Shown: positions 27,004 through 35,909, numbered from the stretch's first letter. The stretch is DNA of 64,000 nt from Methylobacterium sp. Leaf118 (GCF_920984675.1 NZ_CAKLBV010000008.1:1-64000); one strand, 5' to 3'. A program made the numbers and translations. Notes: generated by a model not told the origin, from the sequence alone.

Positions 27004-28431
27004 ATGTCCGACGGGGGCCGGATTCTCCCTGTGATCCTGTGCGGCGGCGCGGGGACACGGCTGTGGCCGGCCTCCCGCGAGAGCATGCCCAAGCAGTTCA
27101 CGCCCCTGGTCGACCCGAACGCCTCGACCTTCCAAGCCACCGCCCGCCGCGTCGCCGACGCCGCGGTCTTCGGTCGGCCCACGGTGATCGCCTCGAGCGA
27201 GGCCCGCTTCATCGTCGCCGAGCAGCTCGCCCAGGCCGGCATCGCCGCGGACATCCTGCTGGAGCCGGCCCGGCGCGACTCCGCCGCCGCGGTCGCGGTC
27301 GCCGCGCTGCACGCCGCCCGGCAGGGCCCCGACACGGTGGTGCTGGTCCTGGCCGCCGACCACGTCATCGAGGATGCTGCCGCCTTCACCGAGGCGGCGC
27401 GCCGTGCCGCCGCCGGAGCCCGGCTCGGCCAGATCATGACGCTCGGCATCGCGCCGACCCGGCCCGCCACCGATTACGGCTATATCCGCCCCGGCGCGCC
27501 GGTGCCGGACGCGCCGGGCGTGCACCGGGTCGAGCGCTTCGTCGAGAAGCCCGACGCGGCCGGCGCCGAGCGCCTGATCGCCGAGGGCGCCCTGTGGAAC
27601 TCAGGCTACTTCCTGTTCCGCGCCGACGTGATGATCGCCGAACTCGAAGCCTACGCCCCTGCGATCCTGGAGGCGGCCCGCGGCGCGCTGGAGGGATCGA
27701 GCACCGATCTCGACTTCGTGCGCCTCGATGCCGAGGCCTTCGCCCGGGCCCCCCGGACCTCGATCGATTACGCCGTGATGGAGCGGACGGAGCGGGCGGG
27801 CGTGCTCAGCGTCGCCTTCGCGTGGTCGGATGTCGGCACCTGGGACGCCGTCTGGCAGGTGCTCCCGCACGACGCCCGCGGCAACGCCATCCGCGGGCGG
27901 GTCGAGCTCGTGGAGACCACGGGCAGCCTCGTCCACAGCGAGAGCGAGGGCCTCACCACCGTGGTCGGGCTCGACGACGTGGTGGTGGTGGCGACCCCCG
28001 ACGCGGTGCTGGTCTCGTCCAAGGCGCGGTCCGGTCAGGTCAAGGACCTCGTCGGCCTGCTGCGGGAGAAGGCCCATCCGGAGGCTGATAGCCATCGCCG
28101 CATGTACCGGCCCTGGGGCTGGTATCAGCGCATCGACATCGGTGAGCGCTTCCAGGTGAAGCGGATCATGGTGACGCCGGGCGGACGGCTGTCCCTGCAG
28201 AAGCATTTCCACCGGGCCGAGCATTGGGTCGTCGTGAAGGGCACCGCCGAGGTGACGCTGAACGATCAGGTGATCCTCGTCCACGAGAACGAAGCGGTCT
28301 ACCTGCCGATCGGCTCGCTGCACCGGCTCACCAATCCCGGAAAAATCCCCCTGGAGCTGATCGAGGTCCAGGTCGGCTCCTATACCGGCGAGGACGACAT
28401 CATCCGCGTCGAGGATGTCTACGGGCGCTGA
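27004..28431 (+). CDS. manC: Mannose-1-phosphate guanylyltransferase/mannose-6-phosphate isomerase
   Basis: A 475-residue bifunctional enzyme making GDP-mannose. The nucleotidyltransferase domain begins with ILCGGAGTRLWPASRESMPKQF and includes FVEKPDA and WNSGYFLFR. The C-terminal cupin isomerase domain has RPWGWYQRID, SLQKHFHRAEHWVVVKGTA and VYLPIGSLHRLTNPG. ATG 27004 follows GAGAGGGGTGGCG. GDP-mannose feeds exopolysaccharide or O-antigen. A flippase, a glycosyltransferase and a methyltransferase lie 4-8 kb to the right on the other strand. It converges on glpD with a 15-bp gap. Confidence 0.94.
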   Translation: MSDGGRILPVILCGGAGTRLWPASRESMPKQFTPLVDPNASTFQATARRVADAAVFGRPTVIASSEARFIVAEQLAQAGIAADILLEPARRDSAAAVAVAALHAARQGPDTVVLVLAADHVIEDAAAFTEAARRAAAGARLGQIMTLGIAPTRPATDYGYIRPGAPVPDAPGVHRVERFVEKPDAAGAERLIAEGALWNSGYFLFRADVMIAELEAYAPAILEAARGALEGSSTDLDFVRLDAEAFARAPRTSIDYAVMERTERAGVLSVAFAWSDVGTWDAVWQVLPHDARGNAIRGRVELVETTGSLVHSESEGLTTVVGLDDVVVVATPDAVLVSSKARSGQVKDLVGLLREKAHPEADSHRRMYRPWGWYQRIDIGERFQVKRIMVTPGGRLSLQKHFHRAEHWVVVKGTAEVTLNDQVILVHENEAVYLPIGSLHRLTNPGKIPLELIEVQVGSYTGEDDIIRVEDVYGR

Positions 28432-28446
28432 CGCCTCCGCCCGCCT

Positions 28447-29955
28447 TCAAGGCGCGGCGGCCATCTCCGTGGCGAGATGGCGGGCGAGACGGGCGACGCC
28501 CTCGCGGCCGGTGCGCAGACCGAGCTTCGAGCGGCGCCAGAGGATGTCGTCGGGGGAGCGCGCCCATTCCGCGCGCACGAGGTAGGCCACCTCGCGGGCG
28601 GTGAGTCCGCCCTCAAAAGGCTCGCCGAGATCCGCCAGGGTCCGGGCATCGCCGAGAAGCCGATCGACGCGGGTGCCGTAGGCCCGGGCGAGGCGGCGGG
28701 CGAGCCCCTCGGGCAGGAACGGGCGCCGCGCCGACAGGTCTCGGAGGAACGCCTCGAAATCCCCGCCCGCCACGTCGCCGCCGGGCAGAGCGGCGTCGGC
28801 GGTCCAGGCACGCGCGAGGCCGGGCAGGTGCGGGTGCAGCCGTTCCAGGGCGTGCTCGGCGAGCCGCCGATAGGTCGTGATCTTGCCGCCAAACACCGAG
28901 AGTACGGGGGGCCCGTCCGCGTCGAGGTCGAGCACGTAGTCGCGGGTCACCGCGGACGCGCTCTGCGCCGCATCGTCGTAGAGCGGGCGCACGCCCGAAT
29001 AGCTCCAGACCACGTCGTCCGGGCCGATCGCCCGCGCGAAGGAGCGGTTGATGCAGGCGCAAAGGTAGCGGGTCTCCTCCGCCGAGATGGAGACCGGGCC
29101 CGGTCCGCCGTCATGGGGGACGTCGGTGGTGCCGATCAGGGTGAAGTCGCGCTCGTAGGGAATCGCGAAGACGATGCGCCGATCGGGCTGCTGCAGGATG
29201 TAGGCATGATCGCCCGCGTAGAGGCGGCGGGTGACGATGTGGCTTCCCTTGACGAGCCGCACCTGCGGACGGGCCTCGATGGAGAGCGCCCGGGACAAGG
29301 TCTGGGCGACCCAGGGGCCGGCGGCGTTGACGATGATCCGGGCCCGCACGCGCTCGCGCCGGCCGGTCTCGCCATCGTGTAGGGTCGCCGTCCAGGCGCC
29401 CCCCTCGCGCCGGGCCGCCTCGACCGCCGTGCGGGTACGGATCCGGGCCCCGCGCTCGGCGGCGTCGAGGGCGTTGAGGACGACGAGGCGGCTGTCCTCG
29501 ACCCAGCAATCCGAATAGGCGAAGCCGCGGGTCAGGCGCGGCTGGAGCGGGGCCCCGAGGCCGTCGGGTGTCAGGCGCAGGGCCTGCGAACCCGGCAGCG
29601 CCCGCAGCCGGGTGAGATGATCGTAAAGGAACAGGCCGAGCCGCAGCATCCAGGCCGGGCGCAGGCCGGAATCGTGGGGCAGCACGAAGCGCAACGGCCA
29701 GATGATGTGGGGGGCGAGTCGCATCAGGCGCTCGCGCTCGGCGAGGGCCTCGCGCACGAGCCGGAACTCGTAGCGTTCGAGGTAGCGCAGGCCTCCATGG
29801 ATCAGCTTGGTCGAGGCGGAGGAGGTGTGTTCGGCCAAGTCGCCGCGCTCGCACAGGAGCACCTTGAGGCCGCGCCCGGCCGCGTCCCGGGCGATGCCCG
29901 CCCCATTGATGCCCCCGCCGATGACCAGGAGATCGTAGGGGTCGGGCGCGCTCAT
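28447..29955 (-). CDS. glpD: Glycerol-3-phosphate dehydrogenase (respiratory, FAD)
   Basis: A 502-residue flavoprotein that oxidises glycerol-3-phosphate to dihydroxyacetone phosphate and passes electrons to quinone at the inner membrane. The FAD fold is VIGGGINGAGIARDAAGRG, followed by SSASTKLIHGGLRYLE. GLRPAWMLRLGLFLYDHL, WSYSGVRPLYDD and FGGKITTYRRLAE are standard GlpD elements. ATG 29955 overlaps the TGA of a small membrane protein (ATGA), so it is the last gene of an unusual minus-strand group glcE, three small membrane proteins, glpD. No glpK or glpF is nearby. Confidence 0.95.
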   Translation of the reverse strand: MSAPDPYDLLVIGGGINGAGIARDAAGRGLKVLLCERGDLAEHTSSASTKLIHGGLRYLERYEFRLVREALAERERLMRLAPHIIWPLRFVLPHDSGLRPAWMLRLGLFLYDHLTRLRALPGSQALRLTPDGLGAPLQPRLTRGFAYSDCWVEDSRLVVLNALDAAERGARIRTRTAVEAARREGGAWTATLHDGETGRRERVRARIIVNAAGPWVAQTLSRALSIEARPQVRLVKGSHIVTRRLYAGDHAYILQQPDRRIVFAIPYERDFTLIGTTDVPHDGGPGPVSISAEETRYLCACINRSFARAIGPDDVVWSYSGVRPLYDDAAQSASAVTRDYVLDLDADGPPVLSVFGGKITTYRRLAEHALERLHPHLPGLARAWTADAALPGGDVAGGDFEAFLRDLSARRPFLPEGLARRLARAYGTRVDRLLGDARTLADLGEPFEGGLTAREVAYLVRAEWARSPDDILWRRSKLGLRTGREGVARLARHLATEMAAAP

Positions 29956-30269
29956 GAGCGCACCACGAAGCTCAGGACGAGACCGATCAGGACCGCCGCC
30001 CCGAGGACGCGCCGCCACGGATTGACGCCGCGCAGCATCTCGTCGACCGCCCAGTAGGCGAGGGCGCCGAGCGCGGCGAGGCGCAGGCCGGCGAAGAGCC
30101 AGGGCGGCAAGCCCGGAGCCACCGCACCGAGGACGACCTCCGCGAGCGAGGCCGCCGCGAAGATCCAGAGCGGCGCGTTCGGCCATTGGCCGATCACGAT
30201 CGCGCCGGTGCGCCGATCACGGAAGAACCAGTCGATGAAACGGCGCAACGGAGTCTCAGGTCGGTTCAC
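29952..30269 (-). CDS. Small membrane protein coupled to glpD (105 aa)
   Basis: GTG-started protein with an N-terminal RPETPLRRFIDWFFRDRRTG segment and three hydrophobic helices (APLWIFAAASLAEVVLGAVA; WLFAGLRLAALGALAYWAVDEM; VLGAAVLIGLVLSFVV). Its stop overlaps the glpD ATG by ATGA and its start overlaps the preceding small gene by 14 bp, a tight coupling that supports a real gene. No family recognised; a role in membrane docking of GlpD is guesswork. Confidence 0.65.
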   Translation of the reverse strand: MNRPETPLRRFIDWFFRDRRTGAIVIGQWPNAPLWIFAAASLAEVVLGAVAPGLPPWLFAGLRLAALGALAYWAVDEMLRGVNPWRRVLGAAVLIGLVLSFVVRS

Positions 30270-30453
30270 TGCCCTTGCCGCCGCCCTTGGCGGCGCGGAG
30301 CGGCCCACAGATCTGCGGGCTGATCTTGTCCAGATGCGGGCAGGCATTGGTCTCGTACCAGCTGCGCAGTTCGGGCTGGTTCGGGGCGACGTACATCGCG
30401 GTCAGCACGAAACCGCCCGCGAGGAGAACGACGAGGATGAGGAGACTGCGCAC
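30256..30453 (-). CDS. Small exported/membrane protein with two Cys (65 aa)
   Basis: A 65-residue product from a GTG start: RSLLILVVLLAGGFVLTAMY is a signal anchor or helix, then YVAPNQPELRSWYETNACPHLDKI and SPQICGPLR, with Cys38 and Cys49, and a Lys/Gly-rich tail. No clear ribosome-binding site precedes the GTG, so the start is uncertain. Overlap with the next gene and hydrophobic pattern suggest it is real. Unknown family; the two Cys could form a periplasmic disulfide. Confidence 0.5.
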   Translation of the reverse strand: MRSLLILVVLLAGGFVLTAMYVAPNQPELRSWYETNACPHLDKISPQICGPLRAAKGGGKGSEPT

Positions 30454-30542
30454 GGGAGGATTCCGGTCCAGGTCGGCGCGGCGGGACGCCGCTCTCTTCG
30501 CGGCAGACGCGCCAGTGCCGCAGAGGTTCCCTGGGGCCGCCC

Positions 30543-30752
30543 TCAGCGCAGCGGTTCCTGGAGGGTGTGCGGCCGCCGATCGGCCAGGGGGCCCTGCGTG
30601 CCGGGCAGGAGGCCCATGGCCTGCATCCAGATCAAGAGCAGGCCTCCGGCGAGCAGGCTCGCCAGCGTCATGAGGAGCGTAAGTTGGCGCTGCCACACCA
30701 CCATCCCGACCAGGACGGCGAGCAGCCCGGCGGCGAGGGCGAGGGTCAGCAT
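30543..30752 (-). CDS. Small two-helix membrane protein (69 aa)
   Basis: A 69-residue product with two transmembrane helices (LTLALAAGLLAVLVGMVVW; LTLLMTLASLLAGGLLLIWM) and a polar tail ending HTLQEPLR. The ATG is 12 bp downstream of the glcE stop. An 89-bp gap follows before the 65-residue gene. No family recognised. Confidence 0.6.
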   Translation of the reverse strand: MLTLALAAGLLAVLVGMVVWQRQLTLLMTLASLLAGGLLLIWMQAMGLLPGTQGPLADRRPHTLQEPLR

Positions 30753-30764
30753 CGACGCCCTCCG

Positions 30765-31955
30765 TCAGAGGCCGGCATACATCCGCCCCGGATTGAAGAT
30801 GCCGGCGGGGTCGTGGGCCGCCTTGATGCCCGCCGTCATCCGCATGAGGGCCTCGGGCAGGGGCTCGAAGACCGGCACAGCGGCCCGCAGGGTCTCCGGC
30901 CCGCGCACCAGCGTGGCATGCCCGCTCCCGGAGGCCCGGACAGCGGCGCGGATCGCGGCGGCGCCGCCATCCTCGGAGGCGTCGGTGGCGAGCCAGATCA
31001 GGCCGCCGCCCCAATCGTAGAACCAGCGCGCGGCGCGCGCCTGCGCCACCGCGGCGGTCACCGCGGGGCCGCAGGCCGGGACGGTGGAGATGCGCCAGAC
31101 CGCCGTCCCGGCGGGCTGCGCGAGGCACGAGGCGTCGCGGACCGTGCGCCACAGGGCAGCGCCCTCCTCGCCCTCAAGGATCCCCGCCTCGCCGCGGCGG
31201 CGGAGCAGGCGGCGCAGCTCGCCCAGGCGGTAATCGATGGATTTCGAGAAGCCCTCGATCCGCAGCAGCGTGCGCGCCTCCGACCCGGCGAGGCCGGCCG
31301 GGAGATGGGCGGCCCCGGTCAATTCGAAGGGCGAGCCGAGCGCCTCGGACAAGGCCGCCACGGCCGCCGCGTCGGAGAGGCCGGGCAGGACGAGGGTCGC
31401 GACCCGCTCGGGCACGGGCAGGACCTTGAAGGTCACCTCGGTCAGCAATCCGAGCGTGCCCCAGGAGCCCGCCATCAGCTTCACGAGGTCGAGGCCGGTG
31501 ACGTTCTTCATCACCCGCCCACCGGACTTGATCGGCTGACCGCGGCCGTTGACGAAGCGCACGCCGATCAAGCTGTCGCGGGCCGCGCCCGCATTGATCC
31601 GGCGCGGCCCGGAATTGTTGGCCGCCGCCACGGCGCCGAAGGTCGGCGCGCCGGTGGAGGCAAGCAGCGTGCGGTGGTCGGCGGGCTCGAACGGCAGCAT
31701 CTGGCCACGCCCGGCGAGCAAGGCCTCGACCTCGGCGAGCGGCGTGCCGGCGCGGGCCGCCACCACCATCTCGGCGGGCTCGTAGAGGGTGATGCCGGTC
31801 ATGCCGGTGCTCGCCAGGGTCGCCTCGTCCTGGGGCGGGCGGCCGAGCGCGGCCTTGGTGTTCCCGCCGACGAGGCGCAGCCGCTCGGATCGTCCGGCGG
31901 CCTGCGCGACGATCGCCGCCGCCTCCGCCTCGCTCGCCGGCGCGTATGTGGTCAT
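30765..31955 (-). CDS. glcE: Glycolate oxidase FAD-binding subunit GlcE (lone copy)
   Basis: A 396-residue FAD-binding type 4 protein like GlcE of the GlcDEF glycolate dehydrogenase, which oxidises glycolate to glyoxylate. Features are LRLVGGNTKAALGRP, EPAEMVVAARAGTPLAEVE, GAPTFGAVAAANNSGPRRI, the long VMKNVTGLDLVKLMAGSWGTLG stretch and a C-terminal HDPAGIFNPGRMYAGL. GlcD and GlcF normally flank it, but here the neighbours are small membrane proteins and a flippase. Either the partners are elsewhere or this GlcE works with another dehydrogenase. A fold shared with other FAD oxidases leaves some doubt. Confidence 0.85.
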   Translation of the reverse strand: MTTYAPASEAEAAAIVAQAAGRSERLRLVGGNTKAALGRPPQDEATLASTGMTGITLYEPAEMVVAARAGTPLAEVEALLAGRGQMLPFEPADHRTLLASTGAPTFGAVAAANNSGPRRINAGAARDSLIGVRFVNGRGQPIKSGGRVMKNVTGLDLVKLMAGSWGTLGLLTEVTFKVLPVPERVATLVLPGLSDAAAVAALSEALGSPFELTGAAHLPAGLAGSEARTLLRIEGFSKSIDYRLGELRRLLRRRGEAGILEGEEGAALWRTVRDASCLAQPAGTAVWRISTVPACGPAVTAAVAQARAARWFYDWGGGLIWLATDASEDGGAAAIRAAVRASGSGHATLVRGPETLRAAVPVFEPLPEALMRMTAGIKAAHDPAGIFNPGRMYAGL

Positions 31956-32042
31956 GCTGCGCGTTTCCGTCCCGGACGGGCCTTGTTCGGCGGCCCCTGT
32001 CCGGGACTAAAAGCCCGGATCGGGCCCGGGTTGCAAGCGGGG

Positions 32043-33479
32043 CTACTCCGCCGCCGCGGGCAGGTTCGGGCGAACCCGCTCGAGGATCGCGCTGCGCAAA
32101 CCGGCGATGTCGAGGAGCCAGACGAACCCGCCATAGATCGTCACCCCCGACCCGATGCAGGCGGAGAGGGCGAGCCAGGGCGGGAGCCCGCGCAGGGGCC
32201 ACACCACCGCGAGCATCGCGAGGGTGGCGAGCGTGGCCGCCGCGAGGTCGCGCCAGGGGAGGTGCAGCCGCCCGGGACCGGACAGCGCGCGCAGGGCGAG
32301 GAAGCCGAAGGCCGCGAGGAAGCCCAGGGTCTGCGCCACCGCGATCCCGACGGGGCCGAGCGGCGTGGCGAGCGCCAGCAGCGCGACGAGGTTGACCGCG
32401 GCACCGAGCAAGGCGGCGGCGATCACCGGAACGGTGCGGCGGCGGATCTGGAAGATCGGGTTGAGGGCGTAGTTCATGGCGGCGAAGGCGACGAGGCCCG
32501 GCAGCATCGGCAGCAGATAGGCGCCGAAATGGCCGCGGAACGCCTCGGGCACCGCGATGGCCTCGACCGCGGGCAGCACCGCCCAGAAGCCGGCGGCGCT
32601 CGGCAGGATCAGGGCCGCCACCACCGCGACGTTGCGGGCGACCTGGCGTTCGCCCTCGGCCCGGCCGCCTTCCTCCTCCGCCCGCACCGCGAGCTGGAAC
32701 AGGAGCACGTCGAGGGCGGCCCCGAGGGTGCCGAAGATGCGGGTGCCGATGTCGGAGGCGAGCGAGAAGTAGCCGGATTCGGCGAAGCCGCCGACCGCCG
32801 CGATGGCGCTGCGATTGGCGAAGGGCATGAGCTGATAGACGACGTTGGCAGCGATCAGCGGCAGGCCATAGGCCACGAAGGTCCGCAGCCAGGCCCGCCC
32901 GTGCTCGGCGGCCGGACGATGGCGCGGATCGGTCAATCCGCGATGGATGAGAAGTGCGGCGAGGAACTGGCTCACTCCCGCTGCGGCGATCACGGCGGTG
33001 GCGTCGCCTGTCACCCAGGCGGTCGCGACCGTGAAGACGAGGGCGAAGCCGCTCTTCACGAGGATGAGCTTGAGATAGAGGTGGCCGATGAAGCGGGCGC
33101 GGGCCAACGTCGTCTGGTAGTCGAACAGGCCGATCCCGACGGCGGTCGCGACGGCGGCCGCGGCCAAGGTCGCGGGCGGGCCGGCGAGCGGCCGCCCGGC
33201 GAGGCAGAGCAGGGCCGCCGCGACGAGGCACAGGGCCGTGGTCGCGTAGGCGCGATCGAGCACGGCGCGGATCCACGGCTCCTCACCCCGCACGCGCTCC
33301 GAGTAGAACCGCGTCGCCGAGAGGCGCAGCCACTCGAAGAACAGGGTCGTCAGCACGACCGAGCCGGCGAGGCCGAGGGCGAAGCGACCGAAATCCGCCG
33401 GCCCGAGGATCTGCGCCAGCAACAGCCCGAGCGCGAGGTTCAGGACCGCGTTGACCACGTAGGCTGCGATGACCGCCAT
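32043..33479 (-). CDS. Polysaccharide flippase (Wzx/MOP superfamily)
   Basis: A 478-residue membrane protein with about twelve to fourteen helices. The N-terminus VNAVLNLALGLLLAQILGPADFGRFAL is typical of oligosaccharide flippases (polysaccharide biosynthesis family, MOP superfamily), and the second half has MNYALNPIFQIRRRTVPVI and LLGAAVNLVALLAL. It probably translocates a lipid-linked repeat unit to the periplasm. Upstream on the same strand lie a glycosyltransferase and a methyltransferase, but a perfect hairpin after the glycosyltransferase suggests a separate transcript. Confidence 0.88.
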   Translation of the reverse strand: MAVIAAYVVNAVLNLALGLLLAQILGPADFGRFALGLAGSVVLTTLFFEWLRLSATRFYSERVRGEEPWIRAVLDRAYATTALCLVAAALLCLAGRPLAGPPATLAAAAVATAVGIGLFDYQTTLARARFIGHLYLKLILVKSGFALVFTVATAWVTGDATAVIAAAGVSQFLAALLIHRGLTDPRHRPAAEHGRAWLRTFVAYGLPLIAANVVYQLMPFANRSAIAAVGGFAESGYFSLASDIGTRIFGTLGAALDVLLFQLAVRAEEEGGRAEGERQVARNVAVVAALILPSAAGFWAVLPAVEAIAVPEAFRGHFGAYLLPMLPGLVAFAAMNYALNPIFQIRRRTVPVIAAALLGAAVNLVALLALATPLGPVGIAVAQTLGFLAAFGFLALRALSGPGRLHLPWRDLAAATLATLAMLAVVWPLRGLPPWLALSACIGSGVTIYGGFVWLLDIAGLRSAILERVRPNLPAAAE

Positions 33480-33655
33480 GGGTGAGGTGCTCGCGGGGCT
33501 CGGCGTTCGGGGAGTTGCGGCTGCGGGGTCTTGAGGGCGTCTTGAACCCGGAGATTGGTTTTGATGGGGCGATCGCCGGGTGCGCGATCTCCGCTCGCCC
33601 TTACGCGTCGGGGCGACCGTTCCCGGCCCACCATGAGGGGCGCTGGGCGGGCTCC

Positions 33656-33681
33656 GGATCGCGGGATCGCCCCCGCGATCC
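33656..33681 (-). terminator. Hairpin after the glycosyltransferase gene
   Basis: GGATCGCGGG-ATCGCC-CCCGCGATCC is a perfect 10-bp stem with a 6-nt loop, two bases beyond the stop of the glycosyltransferase gene. No U-tract follows on either strand. Confidence 0.65.
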
Positions 33682-33683
33682 CC

Positions 33684-34952
33684 TCAATGCTGCATCGCCG
33701 CCCGGTCGAGCCGCGCGCCCTCCGCCGCGGTACCGGCGATGCTCCGGGCCGCCACGTCCCGGTAGACACCCTCCAGGCGGTCGAGATGCCGGTCGAGAGT
33801 CAGGGGATCGGCCCAGAACCGATCGTAGGCGGCCCGGCTCATGGCGCGGGCGGTGGCATCGTCGCAGAGCCGCGTCATCGCCGCAGCGAGGGAGGCCGCA
33901 TCGCCGGAGCGGAACCACAGTCCGCTGACGCCGTCCGCCACGGCCTCCCGGCCGGCGCAGATGTCGCTGACGATCACCGGCGTGCCCATGGCGAGGGATT
34001 CGAGCACCGTGAGGGGCTGACCCTCGTACCAGACGGAGGGGAAGACGAGGGCGCGGGCGGCGCGCAGCGCGCTCTTGACCCCCGCCGGATCGTGCCAGCC
34101 GAGGAAGGCGGCCTCCGGATAGGCGGCTTCCAGCTCGGCCCGCTGCGGCCCGTCGCCGACGAAGACCGCGCGCTGGCCCGCGCGCCGGGCCGCCGCGGCG
34201 AACAGGCCGGCCCCCTTTTCCGCCGAGAGCCGCCCGACGAAGACGAAGGCCCCCGATGCGCCGTCGGGCTTGGGCCCGAGCGGCTCGGCGTCGATCGGGT
34301 TCGACAGGTCGTACCAGCGGGTGTCGGCGGGCATGTGCGGGCTCAGCGCCTCGCGCTGCAGTTGGCTGATGGTGATGACCGCCGCGAGGTTGTCGATCAT
34401 CCCGGTGTTGCGCATCAGCACGTGGCGGCCGACCCGCATGAGCTTGCGGGCGTAGCCGCGGGAATCGCAATTGTGCGCGAGGCAGGCCATCGAGACCGGG
34501 GCTCGGTGGCAGGCGGCCGAGACCGGGTAGTCGTAAAACCCGCCATTGGGGCAGGCGAGGTAGTATTCGTGCATCGTGAACACGACCGGCGCGCGGCTCG
34601 CGGCGAGCACCGGGCCGATCGAGGGCGAGAGCGCCTTGGCCCAGGCATGGACGTGGACGATCGTGTCGGCGGGATCGTGCCGCTCCAGGAGTTCGCCGAG
34701 GGCGGCCGCGGCGCGCTGGTTCCACAGCCACTGTACCCCGAACCGGGCCAGCGAGGACGTGAGCGTCACGTCGGTCTGCCCGAGGACCACCGTCTCGACG
34801 CCGGCTTGCGCCAGCCGGGGATCGGCGGGTCCGACGGCGGCGAGGAAGATCACCGTGCGCCCCCGCGCCGCGAGGCCGAGCGCGCTTTCGATGGCGACCT
34901 TGGCCTGGCCGCCGTTGATGTGGGCGTGGTCCGCCACGACGATGATGGGCAT
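33684..34952 (-). CDS. Glycosyltransferase family 4
   Basis: A 422-residue GT-B glycosyltransferase. The N-terminal half opens MPIIVVADHAHINGGQAKVA and includes FTMHEYYLACPNGGFYDYP with several Cys (CPNGG, CHRAPVSMACLAHNCDS) that may bind a metal. The C-terminal half has FVFVGRLSAEKGAGLFAAA, FVGDGP and FPSVWYEGQPLTVLESLAMGTPVIVSD with the conserved EGxPxxxLE-type donor site. Donor and acceptor are unknown; surface polysaccharide assembly is likely. It starts 11 bp downstream of the methyltransferase, so both form one operon. Confidence 0.9.
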   Translation of the reverse strand: MPIIVVADHAHINGGQAKVAIESALGLAARGRTVIFLAAVGPADPRLAQAGVETVVLGQTDVTLTSSLARFGVQWLWNQRAAAALGELLERHDPADTIVHVHAWAKALSPSIGPVLAASRAPVVFTMHEYYLACPNGGFYDYPVSAACHRAPVSMACLAHNCDSRGYARKLMRVGRHVLMRNTGMIDNLAAVITISQLQREALSPHMPADTRWYDLSNPIDAEPLGPKPDGASGAFVFVGRLSAEKGAGLFAAAARRAGQRAVFVGDGPQRAELEAAYPEAAFLGWHDPAGVKSALRAARALVFPSVWYEGQPLTVLESLAMGTPVIVSDICAGREAVADGVSGLWFRSGDAASLAAAMTRLCDDATARAMSRAAYDRFWADPLTLDRHLDRLEGVYRDVAARSIAGTAAEGARLDRAAMQH

Positions 34953-34963
34953 CGGGCGGCAGC

Positions 34964-35764
34964 CTATTTGCGGGCGATGACGTAGGCGAAGCTCGTGAAG
35001 GTGCGCCAGTCGCGCGCCCGGGCCAGCCGGGTGAAGGCGGCATCGACCTGCTTCAGGCCCGGGATCTTCCAGAAGTAGCTGTAGCCGTAGAACGGCAGCA
35101 CCACGACCTCGCGGAAACCGATCTCCCGCAGCACCGGGGCGATCACCGTCTCGCTGCCGCGGCAGAGATTGTAGTGGGCGGGAAATTTCGGGTTGTCGCC
35201 ATCGTCGCTCCGGTCGGGGAACAGCCGGTGCAGCACCGCCCGCGAGAGGTGCTCGGGCATGATCTGGTTGGCGGCGAAAGGGGGCGCGAACAGGGTCGGG
35301 AAGAAGCTGAGCGCGACGCCGCCGGGCGTCAGGAGGGCGTGGACGTTGCGCCACATCTGCGTCACGTCCGGCACGTGCTCCATCACCATCCGGCAATAGG
35401 CGAAGTCGAAGCGCTCGCGGCCGGTGGCGAGGACCGTGTCGGTCGCGGCGATGTCGCAGCAGAGCTTGGCGAAGCCGGGCGGCGCGAGGTCGAGCTCGCG
35501 CTGGGACAGGTCGTTGATCGTCACCGCGATGCGGTGCTCGGCGAGTTCCGCGGGGCTGAAGACCGGATCGCGCCCGCCGCCGATCTCGAGATGCTGGCGC
35601 AGGCCGTGTTCCCGGGCCAGCGCCAGGATCATCGGCTTGTAGTTCTCCCAGCTCCAGTTCCAGTCGGGCGAGTAGCCGAGATCGTCGGCGATCGCCTTGA
35701 GCCCGCGGGGCACGGCGAAGCCCGGGAGCGGCTGCGCGCCGTCGAAGTGAGGCCGAACGGTCAT
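34964..35764 (-). CDS. SAM-dependent methyltransferase (class I)
   Basis: A 266-residue methyltransferase. SAM-binding motif I is HLEIGGGRDPVF, an acidic TINDLSQRELDLA forms motif II, and FDFAYCRMVMEHVPDV with NVHALLTPGGVAL form motifs III and IV. The C-terminus contains YGYSYFWKIPGLK, seen in sugar or lipid-linked methyltransferases of polysaccharide clusters. ATG 35764 (MTVRPHF) is chosen; upstream Met codons are also in frame. The acceptor is unknown. It is first in an operon with the glycosyltransferase. Confidence 0.85.
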   Translation of the reverse strand: MTVRPHFDGAQPLPGFAVPRGLKAIADDLGYSPDWNWSWENYKPMILALAREHGLRQHLEIGGGRDPVFSPAELAEHRIAVTINDLSQRELDLAPPGFAKLCCDIAATDTVLATGRERFDFAYCRMVMEHVPDVTQMWRNVHALLTPGGVALSFFPTLFAPPFAANQIMPEHLSRAVLHRLFPDRSDDGDNPKFPAHYNLCRGSETVIAPVLREIGFREVVVLPFYGYSYFWKIPGLKQVDAAFTRLARARDWRTFTSFAYVIARK

Positions 35765-35834
35765 CGGGCACATCCCCATCTGGCCCGCATCACGATCAAG
35801 GCGGGATCGCGGGGCAAGGCTCGACGATGTGACC

Positions 35835-35909
35835 GGCCGATTGCGAAACAATTAAATCGGCCACCGCCTTCCGGGCGGCGGCGGCGGCATCGCGGGGGAT
35901 GCTTTTTTT
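35835..35909 (+). ncRNA. Stacked hairpins ending in a U-tract, candidate small RNA
   Basis: Three inverted repeats follow each other: GGCCGATT/AATCGGCC (35835-35842, 35855-35862), CCGCC/GGCGG (35864-35868, 35874-35878), and GCATC/GATGC (35887-35891, 35898-35902) followed by seven T (35903-35909). The T run is on the plus strand, but both flanking genes lie on the minus strand and no plus-strand gene precedes it. It may be the end of an antisense or small RNA. No promoter was recognised, so confidence is modest. Confidence 0.35.

Noticed and set aside
24506-27058. 850-codon minus-strand frame opposite methylmalonyl-CoA mutase
   Set aside because: Mirror of the mutase codon pattern; no ribosome-binding site and low-complexity Asp/His/Arg product.
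30567-33485. 972-codon plus-strand frame opposite glcE and the flippase
   Set aside because: Spans several real minus-strand genes and their gaps, with composition typical of antisense G+C frames.
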